DNA of 64,000 nucleotides from Paulownia fortunei (Eukaryota > Streptophyta > Magnoliopsida > Lamiales > Paulowniaceae). Under the pieces are notes generated by a model. That model worked only from the letters and a program-made list of their open reading frames with translations, was not told where the DNA came from and searched no databases. The stretch covers positions 20,513,445-20,577,444 of the forward strand of contig CM033107.1 in assembly GCA_019321725.1 (NCBI GenBank), read 5' to 3'. The position numbers and the translations under genes are program-made. Shown here piece after piece: positions 22,181 through 33,484 of this stretch. Numbering within the stretch: the stretch's first letter is position 1; the number at the start of each line of letters is the position of its first letter.

Positions 22181-25100
22181 TTAAAGTTCAGTCTCTGAGC
22201 TATCAAACTGACTAAACAAAATTGACATATCCATACACTGTAGCAATGTTGGCAATGCTGCTTCATACGGACAGTTGTTAGAAAAACCAACCTTCCCAGA
22301 CTTCTCTACTTTGTTTATGCACCTTTTGCACTCCTCATGGCATTCAATACTGGTCAAACCTGAAAATACTCAAATTAAGTTAGTCAATATTTAAGCAAAG
22401 GTTTAAATTTATGTAAGCAAATAAATGAAGTCATCTCTAGTACAAGTTTTAAGTGGCAAGGTCCAAAAACAAAGGATTAAACTCCACATTGACGAGGAAG
22501 ATCAATAGCATACATAATATTATATTTAGTGAACATACATTTGGTATAAATTCATCATTTAAGTGTTTCAATTTTTATAAAATTGGACATTTTAGCTTCA
22601 TCCTGCATAAAGTGTACCATACATACATTTGGTGTAACATAAATATTACCTAATGGATACCCAATATACAACTCAAGTATGTTAAGAAGGGCAAAAGCAA
22701 TGTTATCGGTTTAACATCGCCTTTTCTTTTTTCTTTTTTTCTTTTTTAAAGTGAAGTAATTAATTACGTCATTATATCAAAAAATTAATAAATAATTAAT
22801 TATATCAATAATGAGATAATGACGCTCACATATAGAGTGAAAAGATTCACCACATTTCATAAGACTTGAACCCAAAATCTCATATTTATACAGTTTTGAA
22901 ATCTTAGTATTGACCTCTTGACAAATCATCATCAACAACATAAGTTGTACCATCTTCCAGACCCATGAGCCAATTGGAAACAAGAATTACCTCTAGATCA
23001 TGCCAATAAATTGGTAAGGCAACATACTTAGGCCCAAAAATCACATAGCTTTAAAACTTAGATAATCTGGGCTAAGATTCAGTCACTTCTGCACCTTTTT
23101 TCCTCGTACGTATAATGTGTGGAAAATACTCGAAAGATGAAGGTAGGTACATATGTTCTCTTTAACATGGATTTCCTAGTTCAAGTAAAAACTTTGAGAT
23201 AGAAGAGATTGAAACATGGCTGATGCTCAAAAAGTAGTTTATAGAAGGGTCAAATTCTAATCTATGCCTTGTGGATTGTTTGTGGAAGCTATGTATTTGT
23301 CAAGGAGATAAATGGTTGTCATATATTGAGGGGAGAGCAACATCTTCATCTTCATGTAGTTTTTTCTATATACAGTGCTTGGATCTAGGACTTCAGTGTT
23401 GTGAAAGGAAAAGAAAAGGGAAAAAAATTGAAAATGAAATTCCATAATATTTTTTTTTGGACAAATAAATATCATGTAATTGAGTTTCATGAAAAGTACA
23501 CGAAAATAGTTCTAGAAATCAACAAATATTTTCATAATTATATTTGCATAAATATTTCCTTAGTGTTTCCCTTCAAAACTAAATGAGGAAAATACTTTAT
23601 TTAGGTGGTCTTTGGGAAGTCATTAATTTAGATTTATTCGGGGCAAATATAGTCCAATCAAGTTGATCCTAGTTTGGTCACCCTTTAGTTTGTCTTTTTT
23701 CTTGGGTAGTTCAAGACAACAAGAAGTGGAAGTTAAGTTGCTCCCAGTTCCCCTTGGAGCAACAACATTAGATTAACCTCTCTCAATTGTTCTCTTTCCT
23801 ATCTCTTCCAAGTCTTAATTATCTCTCTCTCTCACCACCTTTCCACTTTGTTAATCTTTATTAAGTTACATAAAAGCCAACGCTTTAAAGTCTAGCAAAA
23901 GTATTTTTGGATAATCTTTATAATTTTTATTGCTGCATGTAGGAATGTCAATGGATTTGAATTTTACCCGAATCAGAACCAAATCCATCACACACACCCC
24001 ACCCCATTCGGGGTGGGTTCGGCCTGAATGATCTGATAAATGGATGGGTCATGGGTTTGATTTTTTTAAAATCATCGAGTTTGGGACATATAACGAGTCC
24101 AAGAGGACCCGTCCCAAATATAACGTGTATAAATAAATTAAAATTTTATGTGTTTGGCTTTTTTTTTTTTTTTTCTCCTCCCACCCTCATTTTTTCGACC
24201 TCTACACTTCTATTATATCTTTGAATAATTATTTATTTTTTAGTTATTTTTTAACTATTTTTTTCTTTGATTTTTTTCAAAAATAAAATAACTAGCGGGT
24301 TTGAGGGATTAGACCCGCGGGGTACGGGTCCGGACGTGGGGCGAATCCAAAACTAAATAAAAGTGGGGTGAGGCGGATCCCGAGTTTATATTTTTCTTGG
24401 CGAGGTGGGTCTTAAGTCCAATTAGGCCTGTCCCAAACCTACCTCGTTGATGTCCCTAATTGCTTACTTTCAGAAAGAACATGTGTATTAGGTAGGGTCT
24501 TGTACATGTTTTAACCAATACAACATCTACCTTTTAAGAACACATTATAATCATTTATACTCGCAGTACACCATGTACAGGACATAACATGAATATTATG
24601 GAGTATTAATTTATTTAAGTCATGAAAATAAATGTGTATATTGGGGGAATACAAAAACAAAAATTAATGACAATACCTCTACTGTGCACAAGCAAAAGGC
24701 TTTTCAACTTTATTATTTCCATAGCTCTTGTAGTTTTATGTGCTAAATCGATTTCCAAGGCCACCAAACAAGGAGTATATTTGATAAGTTTGCCAAAAAT
24801 AAGTAAAACAAATTAAGATTAGTTAGAAACGAATTAGTATCATTCTTTGCATTTTTTGCATCTTTTAGATAAATTTTTCTTTTTCTAAATTATGAAGAAG
24901 TGTTTAGCAGCTAAAATCTATTGCTAATCACATGTGAGATCACATTTAGTGCATGTAAATGTTGATATTAACAGGCGTAATAATAGTTGTATGCTTATCT
25001 CGAAAATTAATGAGACAATGAGGGCAACTTGAATTACGAAGCATTAATGTCTTAATTTCTTTGAGAGAAAAAGCAAGGAAAAATAACTAAATCGGCTAAT

Positions 25101-28100
25101 TAATCACGTCAGCAAATAGTCAAACCCTAGTCAAGCAATTGAAAATTTTCTTACTCAAGCTCGAAGTTCATTTTAAAAATTTGAATTCGAGCTCGTTGAG
25201 TTAGGAAATTTAACTTCAAATAGGAATGGCAACGATGTAACTTTGTCAAAACCTGTGATTTGTCCCATCAAAATTTTTAAGGATTTGAGCTATCCGGTTC
25301 TGAATTCGTAAGATTCGAGCTAGATTTGTTAGATCCGTTAAATCTATTTTATAATATTTTTTAAAATAATACCACTAATTTTTTTAAAAATATATATTTT
25401 TAAAAAATATAAATTACATAAATACATATATATTTAAAATAAAAATAAAAAAATAAATGGGGCAGGTTCAGGACGGGGTGAATTTGAAAATGAAAAATCA
25501 AGACCCACCCGAATCTATTTATAACTTTAAAAACTCGTCCCACTTAGACAGTTCAGGTTTGGACCAGCTCCATTGTTATCTCTAACTTCAAATTCGAATT
25601 CTATTTTTGAGTTGGAACCTGATTTGTATATTCTCTTTACAGTCGAGTCTATTTAAGTTCGAATTCATTTATGCAAAAAAATTTACACATAATATTTGAA
25701 TTACTTTAAGTTAATTTTCTAAATATTTAAAGTTATTTATTCAGATATTACCATATAAAATTTCATTTAAAATTCTTAGTGGTTTTATTATAATAGATAT
25801 CATAAATTCATATATTAATAGTAAATAATTTAATTTAAATTCTCAATATTATATTATTAAGAATATAGTCATTATTATTCCACTGGTATTAATAATAAAA
25901 CCATGATACACCTTAAAAACACAATAAATAAAAATATAGATGTTGTGAGCCGGCTCACCTAATTTGAATACCTATAATTTTTGAACTTGAGATTGAACTC
26001 GACATGTTTAAGTTTGACTTAAAAAAGATTCGAATTTGAATGCAAGCAACTCACTAAGCTCCTGAGCCAGTCCCACATTTTGCACCCCTATCTAAAGTCT
26101 AAATACAACAAATACAGTTGTCAATTCGATTAGGCTTAACCGGCCTAAGATTAGCCTATGAATAGTATAGGCTATTTGGGTCAATTTTTCTTATTGAGCT
26201 CAAGAAATATAATTCAACTCAGCCTATGAATTGAGCCATTTAAATCCAAACCCACTTTAGAATCTGTCAAGGTTAAGGATCGGCCCAGGCCCGTGATGGT
26301 CATTTAATATTTTATATATTATTTATAATTATATTATATATTATTAATATTTTTTACCAAAAATTTAATTTTTTTGATTTAATAGATTCAAACTCATTAC
26401 CATTTGAAGAAAAATGAAGAAGCCAATCACTAAACCCTTTTCAATTTTGTTAATTTTTTGGAACCATATATATATTACAATGTCATGAATAAAATAAATT
26501 TAGGATAATAATCCATTAAATATCAATATCAAATTTTGGGATGATTCATAAAAAATTATATACTAGTTAATATAAAGATAATTCATATTTAGGATAATTC
26601 ATAAAATAAGAACATAAATTTTGAATAATATAATAGTAAGTATAATAAACTTTCTAAGTTTATTAATAATAAAATAAAATAATATTAAGTATAATAAAAT
26701 AAAATAAGCTGTAAAAATAGTTCTAAGTATGCTAAACTAAAAATATTTCATCAAAATAAAATACAAAGTTGGAAGGTAAGTATAACACTAAAAAAATATA
26801 ATAATACTTAGTATACTAAATAAAAAATAATTATCAAAATAAAATATAAACTTAGAAAGCATATTACTAAAAAATATAATACTAATTAGTATACTAAATT
26901 AAAAAAAATTATCAAAATAAAATATAAAATTACAAAGTAAATATATTACTAAAAAAATATAGTACTACTTAATATACTAAATTAAAAAATAATTCATCTA
27001 AATGAAATATAAAGTTAAAAAGTAAGTATATTACTAAAAAATATAATATTATTTACTATACTAAATTAAAAAAAATTATCAAAATAAAATATAAAATTAA
27101 AAAGTAAGTACATCATTAAAAAAATATAATATTACTTAGTATAAAACTAAAAAAAATTATTAAAATAAATTATAAAGTTAAAAAGTAAGTATATTAGTAA
27201 CAAAATATATTATTTAATATACTAAACTAAACAAAAATTCAATAAAAAAAAATCATCAAAAAAAAATCTATTAAGTCGTCTCATAGCCTCAGTCCATAGC
27301 CCCATCTCATATAACCCGTCCAAGTCCAAGATCGACCCACTAGAAACTGAACCTACTAGAAAAAAAATTATTAGCCCAATTCGAACTGCTTCAGGTTCCA
27401 ATTTGGGCATGAACAACCCACTTTTTTAATAAGTTAAAATGGTATTGTTCTGATCCTAAACAAACCGGCCAGTTGACAACTATAACAACCAATAGGCGAG
27501 TACAGTTCACCAAATTCACCAATTGCTCCCCGCTTCCATCAATTGCACCACCACAACCAGTAATTTCAATCTTCTAATAATAAGAGTTTAAAATTCAAAA
27601 ATCCCAACAGAGGAAAAAGGAAAAACAGGGATAAAGCAAATACCATTTTGGGTAACACATTGATCATGGATTTGGCAACAAGCATCAAGATCATCGCAAG
27701 GTCTCTCCCCTGGACATCCCGTCCACCCTGCTCCGCAGTACTTCCCGTACCTTATCCCAATCGCTATATAATCCAAAAATTTCAATCGAAAAAAGGAAAA
27801 ATCAATTTGGAGCAGAAAAAGAAATCGATTAGTGTCGAAGGATTCAACGAAGAAACACTCACTGTTACAGTTCTCCACCACGCAGGTTTTGCTGCATTCG
27901 GCCTGCGATTCACGGCGAACAGCTTAATGATCGAAAAACATTTAATTTTTTTGATAATTTTCGTAAAAGAATGAGAAGTTGAAAGGGAGAGTGCCTGAGA
28001 ATCATTGGAGGAATCAGCGATGTTCACAACGAAGAGGATGATGATGAAGAATGCCGCGGAGGTGCCGGCATGGAGTGGAACGACGGCGTTTCGCAGGAGC

Positions 28101-28102
28101 AT
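22181..28102 (-). CDS. PLA2-BETA: Secretory phospholipase A2, PLA2-BETA type, 4 exons, 148 aa
   Basis: Exons: 28102-27995, 27902-27863, 27763-27644 and 22359-22181 (447 nt in all). Introns 2 and 3 are GT-AG; intron 1 uses CAG|GC...AG, the only splice I found that joins the signal-peptide frame to the first Cys exon. The enzyme hydrolyses the sn-2 acyl bond of phospholipids and needs calcium. Residues about 17-30 are a hydrophobic signal segment. The calcium loop is [18 protein letters not shown] (55-72) and the active site CCQIHDQCV (78-86), with catalytic His82 and Asp83. There are 14 cysteines (plant PLA2s usually 12); the extras appear to be Cys100 and Cys131. The C-terminus is ETEL, comparable with the KTEL ending I recall for Arabidopsis PLA2-BETA, which suggests ER or Golgi residence. 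The last intron is 5.3 kb and filled with transposon relics. Confidence 0.94.
22860..22924 (-). repeat. Possible tRNA-derived SINE head
   Basis: On the minus strand an A-box-like TTGTCAAGAGG is followed about 40 bases later by a B-box-like GGGTTCAAGTCTTA, the spacing of a tRNA promoter. It does not fold as an intact tRNA by eye. It resembles the block at 57164-57227. It lies in the last PLA2 intron. Confidence 0.35.
23940..24458. mobile_element. hAT-type MITE in the PLA2 intron
   Basis: The start TAGGAATGTCAATGG and the inverted end TTAGGGACATCAACG form imperfect TIRs. The interior has CGGGT/ACCCG-rich blocks on both sides of a T-rich centre, as in other plant hAT MITEs. The flanks both contain ATTGCT, but I cannot see a clean 8-bp TSD. 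Confidence 0.6.
25221..25584. mobile_element. hAT-type MITE with 8-bp TSD, nested in an older relic
   Basis: It starts TAGGAATGGCAACG and ends CATTGTTATCTCTA (reverse complement TAGAGATAACAATG). The 8-bp duplication ACTTCAAA is perfect (25213-25220 and 25585-25592). At 364 bp it is too short to encode a transposase. The flanking GAGCTCG/CAAGCTCG-rich sequence (about 25130-26093), which ends GCACCCCTA, looks like an older hAT element that it split. Confidence 0.88.
25585..26093. mobile_element. Right part of an older hAT-type relic
   Basis: The sequence has TTCGAAT/CGAGCTC-rich blocks and ends TTTTGCACCCCTA, which matches the inverted form of plant hAT TAGGGGTG termini. The left part is probably about 25130-25220, upstream of the nested MITE. 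No TSD was identified, so its limits are approximate. Confidence 0.45.
26117..27477. mobile_element. Probable hAT-type element carrying an 82-bp minisatellite
   Basis: The left end CAGTTGTCAATTCG and the inverted right end TAGTTGTCAACTGG pair as short TIRs, followed by GGC-rich subterminal blocks (GGCTTAACCGGCC, and CCGGCCAG at the right). The centre is an AT-rich minisatellite (26690-27240). No clean TSD is visible, so the class is inferred from end similarity to other TGTCAA-type hAT MITEs. Confidence 0.45.
26690..27240 (+). repeat. Minisatellite, about 82-bp period, about 6.5 copies
   Basis: The marker (A/G)TATACTAAA recurs near 26727, 26811, 26889, 26972, 27057, 27139 and 27219. Each unit also contains TATCAAAATAAAATATAAA and AAAGTAAGTATATTACTAAA blocks. 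The spacing varies from 78 to 85 bp. Confidence 0.85.
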
Positions 28103-28157
28103 TCTCTGTCTTTGAGATGAATTGCTTCTCAGTTTTCAACTACTGTTTCCGGCTTTC

Positions 28158-28167
28158 CTATTTATTC
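28158..28167 (-). promoter_or_regulatory. TATA-like box of the PLA2 gene
   Basis: GAATAAATAG on the minus strand lies about 55 bases upstream of the PLA2 start codon, which would put transcription start roughly 25-30 bases before the ATG. The call is from position and sequence only. Confidence 0.45.
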
Positions 28168-28480
28168 TCTGTTGGATCTTCTGTGGAGTGGACTGGTGGT
28201 TTGGTTTTGAATTTCAGTTAGGTTCTGCTGTTTGGTGGTGGTAATTAAATTACTAAAATGGCCCTCCTGAAGATTTGGATTTTTGTATGGCCCCTTCTCT
28301 CTTGTAACTTGCAGTTTTTTCCTTCTTTATATGCAATTTAAATCTTTTATTTTAATTTTGTATTTTATATTATACATCTATGCCACAAATATATAGTTAA
28401 CATTAATTATATTTAAGAAAATATTTCATACATGTAGTAATATTGTTTGGATACAAGATGACATATCATCTTAAAATAAA

Positions 28481-29116
28481 AGGTTAAATTCACTTTCTCC
28501 CTTGCACTAAAGGATTGATATCAATTACCCCCTATATAATTAAAATATTCACTTACCTCATTCATCTAAAAATATTAGCTATAAATACCCTAAACCTTTA
28601 ATAAAAAAAAATTACTTTACCTCATATTATAACTTGTATAGCATTTGCACCCTTTATAATCAAAATTTCAACTATATAAAGATTTTGAGTCAAAATTATT
28701 GATATATTTAATCGTAGAGGGATTTTTCCTTTAAAATTTATTTTTTAATATTTTCCTTAAAGAATTTCATATTTTGAAATATTCTTTCATGTTTAGTTAT
28801 AATATTAATAATTTTATGTGTTTTAATCTATTAGTATTTTATTTAGACTTATTAAAATAAAAATTACACAATATTTAATTATTTTTTATATTGAATAAAG
28901 TTTGGGTTCAAAATAGTTGAAATTTCGATTATAAAGGGAACAAATGCTATACGAGTTATAATAGGAGGTAAAGTTTTTTTTTATTATTAAGACTTAAGGG
29001 TATTTATGTCCCTTTAGCTAATTTTTTTAAGATGAAAGGGGTAAATGAAGATTTTAATTGTATATGGGATAATTGATGTGTACCCTTTAGTAAAGGAGGC
29101 AAAGTGAATTTAACCC
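28481..29116. mobile_element. Long-TIR MULE-type element with 9-bp TSD
   Basis: The 636-bp element has inverted arms of about 205 bp (28481-28690 and 28912-29116). The outer ends read (A/G)GGTTAAATTCACTTT, and the arms share CATCAATTA, TCATCTTAA-like, TTTACCTC(A/C)TATTATAACT and TATAGCATTTG blocks. The 9-bp duplication TAAAATAAA lies on both sides (28472-28480 and 29117-29125), the Mutator-superfamily signature. The 220-bp centre is non-coding. Confidence 0.85.
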
Positions 29117-29125
29117 TAAAATAAA

Positions 29126-31992
29126 TTATTTGAACTTTTTATGATGGCTATGGAAAATTGACTCTTCATTCTCCAAATTATGGTATCATAATTTAATAGG
29201 CATTGTTAGATTATGAGGTATTGTTCAACTGATAATATTAAAGGTCTTAAACTTTGTAAACATGGTATTTTGATCTAAAGTAAGTTTATTAGATATATGG
29301 ATGTTTGTTTAATATCATGTTAGAGGGTATTTGATGAGATTATAAGCTCCTTAAAAGATATTTTAAATTTTTTAATGAAAAAAATAAAGAGATGAGCTCA
29401 TAAACTCTAAAATAAGATATTAGAATCTCATATGATTTTTTTTTTAAAAAAGAGAATAAGGAGATCCCAATTTATTTTTTAAGAGTTTAACTAACTCCTT
29501 TAATTTGACCATATGTATTACGCTATCATTATTATAAATATTTTAAAAGTATCATGATATTATTTTATCCAAATTTTTAAAAGCTTGTTTTTTTAAAATA
29601 AGATCTAATTTTTATAATAAATTCTTAAATATCTTATAAATTGTAGAAACTTATAAGATGTTCAATAAATTTACTTAAGCACCCTTTTATTATAGTTTGG
29701 GATTTGAAATTTTAATAAATGTAGAGGTCCTCTGCCTCAAACGCTTAGGAAGTTTTCACCCAAAATCTTACATATATAGGCAATCCAACTCATTAGATTC
29801 AACCAAATCATTTATATTTGCATCCCATACATACATGTACTTTGTGTGAGTTATGCATCATAGTATGCATTTTAAATGTTTTCAGTGATTTTCCAAGTGA
29901 GTTCACTTAGGGTTTATACGATCTTTCCCTCTTAATTATTAAATTTGGAGTCATAGATTGTGTGTGAATGGATTTATTTTTTGTGATTTTTTTTGCTTTT
30001 ATACTTTCATGTTCTCCTTTCACATTTGTGGTTAAATGCATGAATTAAATGCATGAATTAATAAAAGAGGCCTGAAAATGGGATAATAGAGTTTTGTGAG
30101 CTCCTTTTTGTATGGCCTCTCAACCCAATGGTTTGAGAGCTCTTGTTTATGGGGTTAGAGATGATAAAAAGGTGAATTTGTAAAATCAGAGGTCTCTTGC
30201 TTTGCTTGCCAAATAATATAAGTATGCCAGATCTATCATGTTTAGTGAGTTGAATCCATTATTAATGCAAGATTTCTAAAACCAGCACAATCTTCAATTT
30301 TTTTTAAAAACATAATAATAGCAAAGAATTAATTATTTGTGCACCTATGTACGCATGTTTTTATTTTTAAATAATTTAAAGCATTCTTTATTTTTATTGA
30401 TGTAGCACGAAGTGGGTAAGTATTCGCCCAAAACGTATTATCCGTTTTGATCAAAATTTTACAATTTTATTTTGAAAAATGCATTTATTGGGAAAAGGAA
30501 TTGACCAAAGTTTATAAGTTATAGGTCACCCACGTACTCATCCGATACAAGTGAAACTCTCCTTGATATTTATTTATATTAAAAATATAAATTATTTATT
30601 TTTATTTTAATTTATAAGAATATTATATACATATAGATAAATAGATATAGATATTATATGCGGGCTCGTCCGAGACAGGTTGGCCAAGTCCCATATAACC
30701 CTCCTGAAAATACATTTGAATTTATAACACAAACCCGAGACCGGAGACCGCCCTGTGACATATTTATGGACCCCTCCCCGCTTCAAGAAAAATCCAAGTT
30801 TTGACCTTACTGTCCCAAGCTATAGACTGTCTGTTACCACGTCAATTAGATTTCTTTTGGGTTGTTATCTGCCTTATGCTTCTTCACATTTTCTAGTTTA
30901 CCATATTTAATTAGAATATATCTTCTTCTGTAAAAACCTGGTAGATTGACGTCTTGGCATCCACATTTAGTTGCACCATTTTAGGTTGCCATTTTTATTT
31001 TGATATTACTAATATCATCATTTTAATTACAATTATGACAATAATCTAATTACTATTCTAAGTTATAGCTACCACTATATGACATAAATGCTTTGAAGAA
31101 TGCATAAAACCCATTAAAAAGGTAAATCAACAACAAAATTGCAAGAACAATGGTTGCCGTCATAAAGAACTTTCTATTATCGTATTTTTCATCTTTAATA
31201 CAGGAAATAAATTTTACCATTTGAAATGAGTTACATTACATCCACCTTTCAAACATGCAAAGTATAAATTGCATCCACCATTAAAACTTGCAAAGTTTGG
31301 ATGTTGCATGAATTTAACCCCATCCAAGCACGCAGAGTTTAAGTTGTATCCACCATTCAAACTTGCATATTTTGTTCTCATTCCATCTCCCACACTCTTC
31401 TCACCCTGATGCTAAAACCACATAAAAAACCAATTAGCTTCACAATAAGCTACCCTATAAATAGATTCTTTATTTAAAATTAAAAATTTCAAATTCATTA
31501 AGCTTGTTTATTACAACAGCCATTTTGAGTAATTTTTACATTATTATGGTGAATTTAAATCTATCTATTATAAAGTCATTTGTAATCCTTCCTCCAATCC
31601 CTTCTTTTAAATCCAAATTCTTCCTTCCAAACACAATCTCAAATACTTTAAATCGACTTTGATCCAAGGACTCAGACAACAAATGTTGTGAGCAAAACAT
31701 TAATAGAGGAAGAGAGAGCTCCGGAATAACCAGCAAACCACCATCGATTTTCTGAGAGCTACATTAATCACAGGTAGCAGTATATCATCTAAAAGGAATA
31801 AAAACCTACGAAGTTTAAAATCACTTCGTTAAAGAGGTAATATACTTAATTATTGATGCAATCAAATTCGATACTGATTTCTCAGCTTCGAAAACTTTGT
31901 AGGAAAACAAAATCTTGCATGTAGGACACTGTCTGAAATCTTCCTCAAGATGACTGTGAATCAATTCACCCACAATTTTTACCCAGTTGGTT
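29126..31992. other. Intergenic stretch between PLA2 promoter side and ATP synthase g
   Basis: No gene is supported. The sequence is AT-rich. A CGGG/CCCG-rich block at about 30660-30780 may be a hAT subterminal relic without definable ends. Four loosely repeated CATCCACC(A/T)TT..AAACTTGCAAAG blocks lie at about 31238-31375. The last 150-200 bases before 31993 are probably the 3' UTR of the ATP synthase g gene. Confidence 0.4.
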
Positions 31993-33484
31993 TCAGGGAT
32001 AGTAACCAGTAAATGTAAATCCCCTGCCAACAATCTCACCAGCACAAAACCATGCAAAGCACTCAAGCCCAAACAAAGCAGCAATGCCAGCATCCTCAAC
32101 CTTCAGCTCCTGTCTGTTCTTCCACATATTCTTGACGTAATCAAGCTCCTTCCAAAATGACTCGGTACGACCTGGAATGCTGCACATGGAAGTAACAGTA
32201 CAGATAAAACAGATGTATAATAGCATACTTCATCATAATAAGCCATGCGTCGAAACACATAGATTTGAAGATCGAGATGAATAGCCAGCAAGACAACTCC
32301 CACGATTATGTTTTTCATTTCAATGAATATAACAAAGGATAATAAGTCCATCTCATGGTTTCAAGAGCAACTTAGGGTTGTTATTGATTAGAATTTAATA
32401 GAAGCACTATACTTACCTATCACCAATGAAGTAAGCGGTGCATAAACTATGATTAAGCCTTGAACATACTGAGATAATGACTTATGCACTACAAGTAATA
32501 CAGACAATCCCCTTGCTGACTGCAATTAATGCATCAATTATAACCCCAAAATCTACTAAAGCTAAAACAAGACCAAATAAGAAAAATCTAGGCCATAATA
32601 AATTGGTGAGCAGTGCATATTCCATCTTAACTAGGCAATTAAGTATTTTTAGGGGCAAAAGGTGCTGACCAGCCAAATGCACACTTGATTTTGCCGCATC
32701 ATGTCAATCATGCGTTGATGGACAGGAAGTACCAAGTGGCCATATGATAAAGAGGATTACATTTAACCTTGTCAAAAGAAATTAAATACAATCACCAAAA
32801 GTGACAGCCATGTCTCATGCAAAGGCGCGAGGCGATATGGCTTTATCCAATTCAACACTTGTACAAGATCAATTAATATACCAGCCATTTATCAGAAAAT
32901 GCTTCAATCTTCTTAGACACTTTCATATATAGCCACACAAACTTAAATATTTGGAAATTTACAGGAACCCTTATAAACTTAGTCAAGTTGCTTAAAGTTT
33001 TGCAAATGTTTATTCATAAGTACCACATCACAATTACTTCATGTCTTGAGGTAAGTAGGAACAATAAAATATAGATACCAAAGAATTAAAAAATTGATAG
33101 CTATTACCATATACAGAGCACTGAACCAACACAAAATTTAGGAATCATGTACCAGTAATATAATCTAATATTACTGCTTATTAAATTTTCCTAACTATCA
33201 AAAGACTCGTAAGTTTTAAAGTCTGAAAAAGGTTGAGATCCCATGCAGCAATTCAAATCAACACAAAGAGTTTAAATCAAGAGGTGTCCATAAAGTAACC
33301 TGGCAAGACGTGTGTAAAACAGTTGCTTGGCCAATTCATTACATGTCTCCACAGTTGGTGGCTCTTTAATGTAGTGCTTATTCTGCTCCAACAACTGCTT
33401 GTAGTAGACATTGCCATGCTTGGCCACGAATTGTGTGGCTTGGCAAGCCTTGGCTTGCAATTGCGGTAACTTGGATGCCATCAA
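31993..33484 (-). CDS. Mitochondrial ATP synthase subunit g, 2 coding exons, 123 aa
   Basis: Exons 33484-33300 and 32179-31993 (372 nt) join with a GT-AG intron of 1120 bp. The product is the small inner-membrane subunit g of F1Fo-ATP synthase (homologous to yeast Atp20 and animal ATP5MG), which with subunit e supports dimer formation and cristae shape. The N-terminal half is amphipathic (ASKLPQLQAKACQATQFVAK, then YYKQLLEQNKHYIKEPPTVE). A PGRTESFWKELDYVKNMWKN block follows, then VEDAGIAALFGLECFAWFCA and GEIVGRGFTFTGYYP. The last is the single membrane span, with a GxxxG motif at residues 109-113. Two adjacent ATGs occur; the Arabidopsis protein, as I recall it, starts at the second (33481). 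A leader exon and site II promoter motifs lie upstream. Confidence 0.95.

Noticed and set aside
27648..27974. 108-codon plus-strand frame
   Set aside because: Antisense to PLA2 exons 2 and 3 and the short introns between them.
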